Source: Ignavibacteria bacterium (GTDB lineage: Bacteria > Bacteroidota > Ignavibacteria > Tepidaquicellales > Tepidaquicellaceae). From it: DNA of 64,000 bases. The notes beneath the pieces are model-generated. The model was not told the origin of the DNA and did no database searches. It saw only the letters and a list, made by a program, of their open reading frames with translations. The stretch spans positions 1-64,000 of the forward strand of contig JADJTX010000003.1 in the NCBI GenBank assembly GCA_016710985.1. The letters run 5' to 3'. A program made the position numbers and the translations under genes. Shown here in pieces: positions 28,040 to 35,819 of this stretch (position 1 is its first letter; every line of letters begins with the position of its first letter).

Positions 28040-29875
28040 TTGAAAACTCAAACAATTGATCAAGTACCATTAAAGGATTTCTTTAAGAATCCGGAAAAAG
28101 CCGGATATGATATCTCCCCTGACGGTGAATATTTTTCTTATTTAGCACCTTATAAAAGCCGTCTCAATATTTTTATTCAGAATCTAATTACTAATGATAT
28201 AAAAAGAATTACTTCAGAAACCGAAAGAGATATTACACAATATTTTTGGGGAAACAGTAATAAAATATTATTTCTCAAAGATGACAAGGGAGATGAGAAT
28301 TTCAAATTGTTCTCTGTAGATCTGATAACTAATGAGCAGATAAACCTTACTCCATTTGAGAATATAAAGACAACGATCATTGATGAATTATATAATTCTG
28401 ACACAGAAATAATGATAGGATTAAATAAACGTAACAAAGAAATTTTTGATGCTTACAGACTGAATATTGAAACAGGCGAACTTACAATGACTGCCGAGAA
28501 TCCCGGGAATGTTGCCGGATGGCTTACGGATCATTTAGGTAAAATAAGGATTGCCATTACAACGGACGGGGTTAATACAAGTTTACTTTACCGTGATAAC
28601 GAAGATGAGCCCTTCAGTGCCATAATAACAACAAACTTTAAAGAACAAATCAATCCTTTGTTTTTTGATTTTGAAAATAATAACATCTATGCCAGATCAA
28701 ACATTGGAAGAGATAAAAGCGCAATTATAAAATACGATATCAAAAACAAAAAGGAATCGGAGGTTTTGTTTGAACATCCTGATGTTGATGTTGATAATTT
28801 AGACTATTCAAAAAAAAGGAAAGTATTGACAGACATTTCCTACACAACCTGGAAGAAAGAAAGAAAGTTTTTGGATAACGGGTTTGAAAACATTTTTAAA
28901 AGGATTTCAAATGAATTAAACGAGTATGAAATTGTAATTACAGGTATGAATAAAGATGAAAACAAATTCTTAATCCGGACATACAGCGACCGCTCTTTAG
29001 GTGCAAATTATTATTACGATTTAAATTCAGATATACTTAAAAAGCTTTCGGACGTAAGTCCATGGATTGATGAAAATCAAATGGCTGAAATGAAACCGGT
29101 AACTTACAAATCCCGGGACGGGATGACAATTCACGGATACTTAACATTGCCTCCGGGAAAAGATACAAAGGATCTTCCTGTTGTAATAAATCCTCATGGC
29201 GGTCCATGGCACAGGGATGTATGGGGATTTAATCCTGAAGTTCAGTTTCTTGCAAACCGCGGCTATGCTGTATTTCAAATGAACTTCAGGGGCTCCACCG
29301 GTTATGGAAAAGTGTTTTGGGAGAAATCTTTTAAGCAATGGGGAAAGTCAATGCAGGATGACATAAGTGACGGCGTAAAGTATCTGATTGATGAAGGAAT
29401 TGCCGATCCGAAAAAAATTGCAATTTATGGCGGAAGCTACGGTGGCTATGCGACTTTGGCAGGTCTTGCATTTACACCGGAATTATACGCAGCGGGAGTT
29501 GATTATGTAGGTGTTTCCAATCTTTTTACATTTCTGAAATCCATACCTCCATACTGGAAACCTTATCTTGATATGATTTATGAAATGGTTGGAGATCCGG
29601 TAAAAGACAATGAACTGTTAACCGGTTCATCTCCGGTATTTCACGTCGATAAAATTGTTGCTCCTTTATTAGTTGCACAGGGGAAAATGGATCCGCGTGT
29701 AAACATTGACGAATCAAATCAAATTGTTGATGCATTGAAAAAAAGAGCTATAGATGTTCCATATATTGTAAAAGATAATGAAGGTCACGGATTTCAAAAT
29801 GAGGAAAACAAGTTTGAATTTTATGAAGCAATGGAAAGATTTTTAGCTAAGCATCTTTTAGATACAAATAAGTAA
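28040..29875 (+). CDS. S9 family peptidase (prolyl oligopeptidase/acylaminoacyl-peptidase type)
   Basis: A 611-residue serine peptidase: beta-propeller (about 1-350) followed by an alpha/beta hydrolase. The nucleophile is S466 in YGGSYGGYA; D551 (GKMDPRV) and H583 (EGHGF) complete the triad with the spacing normal for S9. HGGPWHRD forms the oxyanion region. The start is TTG 28040, since no ATG is available near the beginning and the next lines match the family's KDFFKNPEKAGYDISPDG start. No signal peptide, so cytoplasmic. Confidence 0.93.
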   Translation: MKTQTIDQVPLKDFFKNPEKAGYDISPDGEYFSYLAPYKSRLNIFIQNLITNDIKRITSETERDITQYFWGNSNKILFLKDDKGDENFKLFSVDLITNEQINLTPFENIKTTIIDELYNSDTEIMIGLNKRNKEIFDAYRLNIETGELTMTAENPGNVAGWLTDHLGKIRIAITTDGVNTSLLYRDNEDEPFSAIITTNFKEQINPLFFDFENNNIYARSNIGRDKSAIIKYDIKNKKESEVLFEHPDVDVDNLDYSKKRKVLTDISYTTWKKERKFLDNGFENIFKRISNELNEYEIVITGMNKDENKFLIRTYSDRSLGANYYYDLNSDILKKLSDVSPWIDENQMAEMKPVTYKSRDGMTIHGYLTLPPGKDTKDLPVVINPHGGPWHRDVWGFNPEVQFLANRGYAVFQMNFRGSTGYGKVFWEKSFKQWGKSMQDDISDGVKYLIDEGIADPKKIAIYGGSYGGYATLAGLAFTPELYAAGVDYVGVSNLFTFLKSIPPYWKPYLDMIYEMVGDPVKDNELLTGSSPVFHVDKIVAPLLVAQGKMDPRVNIDESNQIVDALKKRAIDVPYIVKDNEGHGFQNEENKFEFYEAMERFLAKHLLDTNK

Positions 29876-29910
29876 CTTAAGTTGACCGGTAGAAAATTAT
29901 AATGTGGTTT

Positions 29911-30004
29911 TGCCACGAATTTCACGAATTAACACAAATTTTACATTATGTCTTTTATTGCAAAACTATAACCAAATTCGTGTAAATTTGTGTAATTCTT
30001 GGCA
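29911..30004. repeat. GCCACGAATT dispersed hairpin, copy B
   Basis: TGCCACGAATTTCACGAATT on the left pairs with AATTTGTGTAATTCTTGGCA on the right (one mismatch in the outer stem). It lies between the S9 peptidase and the metallophosphoesterase. Confidence 0.8.
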
Positions 30005-30118
30005 AGAAAGTCATACAATGCGAGTGAATTTACACGAAGAAGTAAATTTTATTCTTGTCTCTGAAACGTAATTCAAACCTAATGGGTTAAATCTTTAAAA
30101 TTTAAATAATATACTCTC

Positions 30119-31386
30119 TTGTTTTTAATAATATTCTTCACAATTTTTTTCGGACTTCAGTTTTTGGTCTTCATAACCTTCAGAAAATTTATCAAATCCA
30201 AATATCCGGATTCCAAATTTTTAAAAATAATCTCAACTTACCCTTTTATTCTTTTTAACCTTCCAATGGTTTATATCATGTTCAACAGGAAAGAAATGGA
30301 TCAGATACCTGATTTGATCTATACTCTTGTATTTATCCCGTTTTATATATTCCTCGGAGCTGTATTGTTTATAGGAATATATTTACTTATTGGTAAAATA
30401 ATAAAATTACCTTTTTCTTTATCCATATGGATATTAAGTAAATTTGAAAAAACAAAGCAGCTGTTAAATAAATTTTTCAGTAAACCTCCGGTAAGAAAGA
30501 TTGATAATTCAAGGAGGGCTTTTTTAAGAACTTCAGCTGCTTTAGTTTCCAGTTATGCATTTATCGGCTCTACTGTCGGTGTGCTCGATAGTGATAATTT
30601 TGAAATTGTAAATAAAGAAATTCGGATTGATAACCTCCCGGAGGAAATTAAGGGAACTACTATAACTTTAATCAGTGATATTCATTCCGGACCATATATG
30701 GATGAAGACATGATGACAGAATATGTAAAGACAATTAATAACCTGAACTCGGATATGATATTGATCCCGGGTGATCTTACAAACTCAAATAAAATGGAAG
30801 TGCACCCGTTTGTCAGAGCATTTAAAAATTTAAAGGCATCTAAGGGTATTTACGCTTCCCTCGGTAATCATGATTATTTTTCAGATGCAGAATATATAGC
30901 AAAAGAGATTATTGGCAACACTCAGGTAAGGTTATTAAGAAATAATTCTGATATAATAAATATTAACGGTAAAGATTTATGCATAATGGGTGTTGAAGAT
31001 ACACGGCAAAGCGGTTCAAAAACGGACAACATACTTATGGGATATCTTGATTTAACTGTGGAAAATACAATGATGAAAATGAAAGAGAAGAATTTAGAAT
31101 ACAAGGAGATCCCAAAAATTGTGTTGTTTCACAAGCCATACTTTTTGAAGAAATGGCTGATAAAAATCTTGATCTGATCTTAAGCGGACATACTCACGGA
31201 GGGCAGGTGGTGCTTGCTAATTTTGGCGGCATTAATATTTCTTTTGCAGGTGCTGTAAGCAAATATATCAGCGGACTGTATGAATCGGGTAAGTCAAAGA
31301 TGTATATTTCCAGAGGAATCGGAAGTGTCGCATTGCCAATTAGATTTAATTGCCCGCCCGAGATCACAAAAATTACTTTGGTTTAA
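30119..31386 (+). CDS. Membrane-anchored metallophosphoesterase (YkuE/YaeI type, frameshifted)
   Basis: The N-terminus has three hydrophobic segments (residues 1-21, 38-58, 70-97), then a twin-arginine-like stretch RRAFLRTSAALVSSYAFIG around residue 137. The catalytic domain follows: ISDIHSGP, PGDLTN, LGNHDYF, LFHKPYF and, after a frameshift near 31150, LSGHTHGGQ. These are the five metal-ligand motifs of calcineurin-like phosphoesterases. Two overlapping frames (ending 31177 and running 31153-31386) form one gene of about 420 codons. The start is TTG 30119. The domain probably faces the periplasm. Confidence 0.85.
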
Positions 31387-31402
31387 TAAAACATAAGCTC
31401 TG

Positions 31403-32003
31403 TTGAATAAAATTTTAATTGCTTCCAATAACAAGCATAAGATCTCAGAAATAAAATCTGTTCTAAGCTCACTTCCAAAAATAACACTTTACTCACCCGA
31501 AGATCTCAATATCAATATTGATGTGGTTGAGGATGGAAACACTCTCGAGGAAAATGCATTGATCAAAGCAAGACAAATATATTCTTTTTCAAAGATGCCA
31601 ACATTATCAGACGATACAGGTTTATTTGTAGATGCTTTAAACGGTGAGCCGGGTGTGTATTCGGCAAGGTATGCGGGAGAAAATGCAACTTATGATGATA
31701 ATTGCGTTAAGCTGTTATCAGATTTGAAAGATGTACAGGAAAATCAAAGGTCGGCAAGATTTGAATCTGTAATTTGTTTTTATGTTAATGAAAATGAATA
31801 CTATTTTTTTAAAGGAATTTGTAATGGAAATATAATAAAAGAAGGTAGAGGGGAAAACGGATTTGGCTACGATCCTTTGTTTGTTCCTGAGGGATTCAAT
31901 AAAAACATTTGCAGAATTATCCGATGAAGAAAAAAATAAAATTTCTCACAGAGCACTGGCTTTGCAAAAGTTCAGAGATTTCAGTACCTCTTACTTTCAA
32001 TAA
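31403..32003 (+). CDS. rdgB: XTP/dITP (non-canonical purine NTP) pyrophosphatase, frameshifted at C-terminus
   Basis: The enzyme hydrolyses XTP and ITP to clean the nucleotide pool. The product starts from TTG with ILIASNNKHKISEIKSVL and has LSDDTGLFVDALNGEPGVYS-ARYAG and GRGENGFGYDPLFVPEGF, all diagnostic. One extra A in an A-run near 31906 shifts the frame; correcting it gives TFAELSDEEKNKISHRALAL and a stop at 32003, overlapping the convergent BNR gene by 23 bp. Full length about 200 residues, normal. Confidence 0.9.
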
Positions 32004-33387
32004 GATCTTTTACGTTAATTATGCCTGCATATACATCAAAATTATTGTTTCGTCCGTCTGTCCATACAGCAATTAGTTTCCCGCCGCTTACGACACATGA
32101 GTTATAATCTCCGAAATACTTTCCAACCGCAGCAGAAGAAGGATTATGCTTAGCAGTAGAAAACTTCTCATCACTGAATGACAACCCACCGTCTGTTGAA
32201 ACAGAGATATATGTTTCTGTCAAAATATTCCCTGCATCATTTCTTGAATCCTGATAAGTAATAAAAATATTATTATGATCATCGGTAGAAATTGCAGGTA
32301 AAAACTGATCGTTTAAAGTTCTATCCGAATTCACCTTTACCGGAATACTTACTTCCTCTGTATTATTTTTAATTTTAGCAAAATAAATATCGGCAACATC
32401 ATTGTTTTTTCCGCTTGCGGAATATGTAATTATAAGATCGTTTTCTGCTGTAACAGCTAAGTTCGGTTCTGAATTTATTCTGATACCGTTATCTGCGCCT
32501 TTTTTTATGATGAACTGATTTTCATATTTACTTCCTGCGGGTTTTATGTCAAGACAGCCGGGCTCTTTGAACCAGCTTTCACCTGCATCAGTAGATTTCT
32601 TAATACAAATTTTACTTTCGTCTTTTAAATACGATACAAATATGTTTCCCTTTGAATCACCTGTTACAGAACAATAATCAACATCATCGCTTTCAATTTT
32701 GACAGGGACGGCAAATGTATTTCCTAAATCCGTGCTTTTCGAAAACATTAAGCTTGTCTTTAAACCTTTCATCTCAACCCATGTAACATAAATTGAATTT
32801 TTACGAGATGATGTTTTATCAATGAATATCTTGGGTTTATCCAAATAGATGCTTCCTTTTGCATTTATCTCAATAAAATAATTTCTTTGCCAGGTAGTCC
32901 CATTATCTTCGGACCTGCTGAAATAAATTGCCTCACGGTCATAGTTTAAAACATCCTTTTGTACCGTAATAAAATACAAATTTCCATCTGTATCGTAATC
33001 CAGCCATGGATCCGAATATGACGATTTTTTAAATTTAGCTGACAGCGGGATTTCTTTTGCCTGCCAGTTTAATCCATAATCCTCCGAAATGAAAATCCTT
33101 GATGAGTTACCGTCTAACGAAAAATCATTTGAAGTAACCGCGAGAATATTATTTTCCTTTGGGTTACAGACTATCTTCGGCTCAGATACACCTGTAAATT
33201 CATTAACCCTTACATTTTTTGCAAACGAATATCCGGAAATATCCTTTTTTTCGTATTGAATAACTTCACCGTATTTTTCATTATAAAGATATCCTCTCGG
33301 TGCAAGCTGCAATTTATTTTCCGGATTTTCAGAATTGCGTAATAGGATAAGGTTAAGAAACAGAGTTAGAAAGAATACAAACCACAT
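31981..33387 (-). CDS. Exported BNR/Asp-box repeat protein (sialidase-like propeller)
   Basis: After an N-terminal membrane segment (WFVFFLTLFLNLILL) the protein carries at least five Asp-box motifs, SEDYGLNW, SEDNGTTW, STDLGNTF, STDAGESW and STDGGLSF, in a six-bladed propeller layout. It lacks the clear arginine triad of true sialidases, so I would not assign sialidase activity. An earlier ATG at 33435 is in frame, but the first 16 codons are made of the hairpin repeat at 33411-33440; ATG 33387 (MWFVFF) is the better start. Likely periplasmic or surface-exposed. Confidence 0.75.
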   Translation of the reverse strand: MWFVFFLTLFLNLILLRNSENPENKLQLAPRGYLYNEKYGEVIQYEKKDISGYSFAKNVRVNEFTGVSEPKIVCNPKENNILAVTSNDFSLDGNSSRIFISEDYGLNWQAKEIPLSAKFKKSSYSDPWLDYDTDGNLYFITVQKDVLNYDREAIYFSRSEDNGTTWQRNYFIEINAKGSIYLDKPKIFIDKTSSRKNSIYVTWVEMKGLKTSLMFSKSTDLGNTFAVPVKIESDDVDYCSVTGDSKGNIFVSYLKDESKICIKKSTDAGESWFKEPGCLDIKPAGSKYENQFIIKKGADNGIRINSEPNLAVTAENDLIITYSASGKNNDVADIYFAKIKNNTEEVSIPVKVNSDRTLNDQFLPAISTDDHNNIFITYQDSRNDAGNILTETYISVSTDGGLSFSDEKFSTAKHNPSSAAVGKYFGDYNSCVVSGGKLIAVWTDGRNNNFDVYAGIINVKDLIESKRY

Positions 33388-33410
33388 CCGTCCAAAATAA
33401 AGAAAAAGCT

Positions 33411-33440
33411 TGCCACGAATTTCACGAATGATCACGAATT
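33411..33440. repeat. GCCACGAATT repeat, half copy C
   Basis: Only the left arm, TGCCACGAATTTCACGAATG plus ATCACGAATT, is present; there is no matching right arm within 200 bp. It overlaps the possible upstream start of the BNR-repeat gene. Confidence 0.7.
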
Positions 33441-33601
33441 AAAAAATATTATCACTAATTTTTAAATAGAATTTACATAAATTTATTTTGGACAGCAATG
33501 CGGGCTAATTGATTTTGTATTATATTATCGGATTGTTAATAAAATCTCAAATGAGTATATTTTACGTTCATTACAACTAAATATTAATAAATAAAATAAA
33601 T

Positions 33602-34084
33602 ATGGCGATTAAAATTGGTGATAAAGCACCCGATTTCACACTTCACTCATTTACACCTTCTGCTGAGCTGGCTGATTTTACCTTAAGTTCTTATCTTGGA
33701 AAGAAAAATGTTTTGCTTATGTTTTTTCCGCAGGCATTTACGGGAGTTTGTACGGAAGAAATGTGTTCAGTAACAGATAAATTTGATGAACTGTCAGGAA
33801 ACGACACGGAAGTTCTGGGAATAAGTGTTGACGGAACCTTTGTTCAGAAAGCTTTTGCAAAACAAAATAACATTAAGTATCCTTTGCTCAGCGATTTCAA
33901 TAAAGAAGTGATTAAAAAATATGATGTCGTTCAGGAAACTTTTGCTCACGGAATGAAGAATACTTCACAACGCGCTGTGATTCTTGTAGGAAAAGACGGT
34001 ATAGTTAAATATGTTGAAGTAACTGAGAATCCGGGTGTGCAGGTAAACTTTGAAAAAATAAAAGAAGCTGTAAATAACTTGTAA
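33602..34084 (+). CDS. Peroxiredoxin (AhpC/TSA family)
   Basis: A 160-residue thiol peroxidase. The peroxidatic cysteine is C50 in AFTGVCTEEMC, with a second cysteine at 55; the arginine of the active site is in SQRAVILVGKDG. Cysteine spacing fits the atypical AhpE/Bcp-like subgroup. It reduces hydrogen peroxide and organic hydroperoxides in the cytoplasm. It is monocistronic in this window, followed by the GxxExxY element. Confidence 0.9.
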   Translation: MAIKIGDKAPDFTLHSFTPSAELADFTLSSYLGKKNVLLMFFPQAFTGVCTEEMCSVTDKFDELSGNDTEVLGISVDGTFVQKAFAKQNNIKYPLLSDFNKEVIKKYDVVQETFAHGMKNTSQRAVILVGKDGIVKYVEVTENPGVQVNFEKIKEAVNNL

Positions 34085-34109
34085 ACATTCTGAACAAGTT
34101 AAAAAAGGA

Positions 34110-34514
34110 ATAGAACCACTAAGTCACGAAGAAAAGCTTTCTCAACTTGAAGAAGAAATCGCAACAAAAATTGTAGATGCGGCTTATAATGTTCATAAAA
34201 ATTTAGGACCCGGATTACTTGAAAAGATTTATGAAGTTTGTTTTTGTCATGAATTAGCAAAAAGAAATTTAAAATTCAAAACACAGGTTAATTTACCAGT
34301 AATTTATGACAATATTAAATTTGAAACTGGGTTTCGTCTTGAAGTTATGGTTGAAGAAATTGTAATATGCGAATTGAAAGCTGCAACTGAAAATATATCC
34401 ATTTGGAATGCTCAGTTATTAAGTCATTTAAAATTAAGTAAAAGGAGATTAGGTTTTATTATAAACTTTAATGTCCCGGTCATTAAAAATGGAATTAAAA
34501 GAATTGTTTTGTAA
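34110..34514 (+). CDS. GxxExxY protein (PD-(D/E)XK superfamily) inside an inverted repeat
   Basis: An open frame of about 134 codons encodes IVDAAYNVHKNLGPGLLEKI-YE, the GxxExxY motif (G-L-L-E-K-I-Y), then FRLEVMVEEIVICELKAA, the PD-(D/E)XK-like core with ExK. A glutamate replaces the usual first aspartate of RxD. No ATG, GTG or TTG lies in frame before the motif; ATA at 34110 is the first position after the upstream stop region that gives the full N-terminus, so the start is uncertain. The frame runs through the left arm of the inverted repeat ACCACTAAGTCACGAAG (34115) and ends at the right arm (34515). Function unknown; nuclease-like fold known for the family. Confidence 0.7.
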   Translation: MEPLSHEEKLSQLEEEIATKIVDAAYNVHKNLGPGLLEKIYEVCFCHELAKRNLKFKTQVNLPVIYDNIKFETGFRLEVMVEEIVICELKAATENISIWNAQLLSHLKLSKRRLGFIINFNVPVIKNGIKRIVL

Positions 34515-34540
34515 CTTAGTGTCTTTGTGCCTTAGTGGTT
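34115..34540. repeat. CCACTAAG-type inverted repeat carrying the GxxExxY ORF
   Basis: Left arm ACCACTAAGTCACGAAG (34115-34131); right arm CTTAGTGTCTTTGTGCCTTA-GTGGT (34515-34539). The arms pair as in the empty hairpin at 40090-40162, but here about 380 bp of coding DNA fills the loop. The element ends 18 bp before ribF. Confidence 0.8.
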
Positions 34541-34556
34541 TAAACTGTCTTTATAA

Positions 34557-35513
34557 ATGCAGGTAATAAAAGATATCAATGAAATTGAATACGATAAAAA
34601 AAGCGCAGTTACTGTCGGTACGTTTGACGGAGTGCATTCAGGACACAAAGAGATAATTGAAAAATTAAATACAATAAAGGATTCAAAGGAATTAAGAAGT
34701 GTAGTAATAACTTTTGAACCGCATCCGCAGATCGTTCTTAGAAATAAAACACAGGATATAAAAATCCTAACAACACTTGAAGAGAAGCTGGACATTTTCA
34801 GGGAATTGGGAATTGACATGGTATATGTAATTAATTTTACAAAAGACTTTTCCGAAACGACCGCCGAAGATTTTTACAAAAATTATCTCATCGATAAAAT
34901 CGGTTTGAATGATCTTGTTCTCGGATATGACCATATGTTCGGGAAGAACCGTGAAGGTAATCCTGATACATTAAAAACCCTTTCAGCGAAATATGATTTT
35001 TCTGTGGATAAAGTTGATGAGTTCAGGATTGACGGTGAACGCATAAGCAGCACGGTGATCAGACACTTGCTGGAAGATCAGGGAGATGTTAAGAGGGTTA
35101 AGAAAATTCTCGGAAGAGATTATTCAATTGAAGGAAAAGTTGTTGAAGGAAAAAAATTAGGGAAAAAATTAGGTTATCCTACAGCAAATATTGAGATAAG
35201 TAATCAGTATAAGCTCATTCCTAAGATCGGTGTCTATGCAGTTGAAATAATTTTCAACAATGAAGTATATTCAGGAATGATGAGCATAGGAAGGAATCCG
35301 ACTGTTACAGATGATGATTCAATAAAGCTTGAAGTAAATATTTTTGATTTCGATGAAAACATCTACGGCGAGAATATTAAGATAAATTTTATTGAATATC
35401 TCAGAGGAGAGGAGAAATTTGATTCTCTTGAAGATCTGAAAAAGCAAATGTCTCTTGACAAAGAGCGCAGTAAAAAAATCATAACCAACAAGCAATTAAA
35501 AATAAATAATTAA
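34557..35513 (+). CDS. ribF: Bifunctional riboflavin kinase/FAD synthetase
   Basis: RibF phosphorylates riboflavin to FMN and adenylylates it to FAD. The 318-residue protein has the FAD synthetase nucleotidyl-transfer motif TVGTFDGVHSGHK near the N-terminus, LGYDHMFGKNREG, ISSTVIRHLL, and the riboflavin-kinase domain from about residue 185 (GKKLGYPTANIEI, GVYAVEI, SIGRNPTV, FIEYLRGE). It heads ribF-rpsO-pnp-STAS, 15 bp before rpsO. This ribF-rpsO-pnp order is common across bacteria. Confidence 0.96.
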   Translation: MQVIKDINEIEYDKKSAVTVGTFDGVHSGHKEIIEKLNTIKDSKELRSVVITFEPHPQIVLRNKTQDIKILTTLEEKLDIFRELGIDMVYVINFTKDFSETTAEDFYKNYLIDKIGLNDLVLGYDHMFGKNREGNPDTLKTLSAKYDFSVDKVDEFRIDGERISSTVIRHLLEDQGDVKRVKKILGRDYSIEGKVVEGKKLGKKLGYPTANIEISNQYKLIPKIGVYAVEIIFNNEVYSGMMSIGRNPTVTDDDSIKLEVNIFDFDENIYGENIKINFIEYLRGEEKFDSLEDLKKQMSLDKERSKKIITNKQLKINN

Positions 35514-35528
35514 TATTAACAAAAGAAA

Positions 35529-35801
35529 ATGCCTTTAACAAAAGAACAAAAACAGGAAATAGTAACAAAATTCGGATCAAGCGATAAAGATTCGGGAAAG
35601 CCTGAAGTGCAGGTAGCAATACTTACAAAAAGGATCAATGACCTTTCAGCAGAACATTTCAACAAGTTCAAGAAAGACAATCACTCAAGAAGAGGTTTAT
35701 TACAGATGGTTGGAAAAAGAAGAAAGCTTCTGAGATATCTTGAGAACACAAATGTTGAAAGATACAGAAAGATCATCAAGGAATTAGAGATAAGAAAATA
35801 A
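35529..35801 (+). CDS. rpsO: 30S ribosomal protein S15
   Basis: A 90-residue S15 with GKPEVQVAILTKRINDLSAEH-type helices and HSRRGLLQMVGKRRKLLRYL, the 16S rRNA binding region. Length and sequence are standard. It lies between ribF and pnp; in many bacteria rpsO and pnp are co-transcribed. Confidence 0.97.
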   Translation: MPLTKEQKQEIVTKFGSSDKDSGKPEVQVAILTKRINDLSAEHFNKFKKDNHSRRGLLQMVGKRRKLLRYLENTNVERYRKIIKELEIRK

Positions 35802-35819
35802 TTAAACGAAAGAAAATAA

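Noticed and set aside
31981..33387. Sialidase assignment for the BNR-repeat protein
   Set aside because: Asp-box repeats are present but I could not see the catalytic arginine triad or the FRIP motif.
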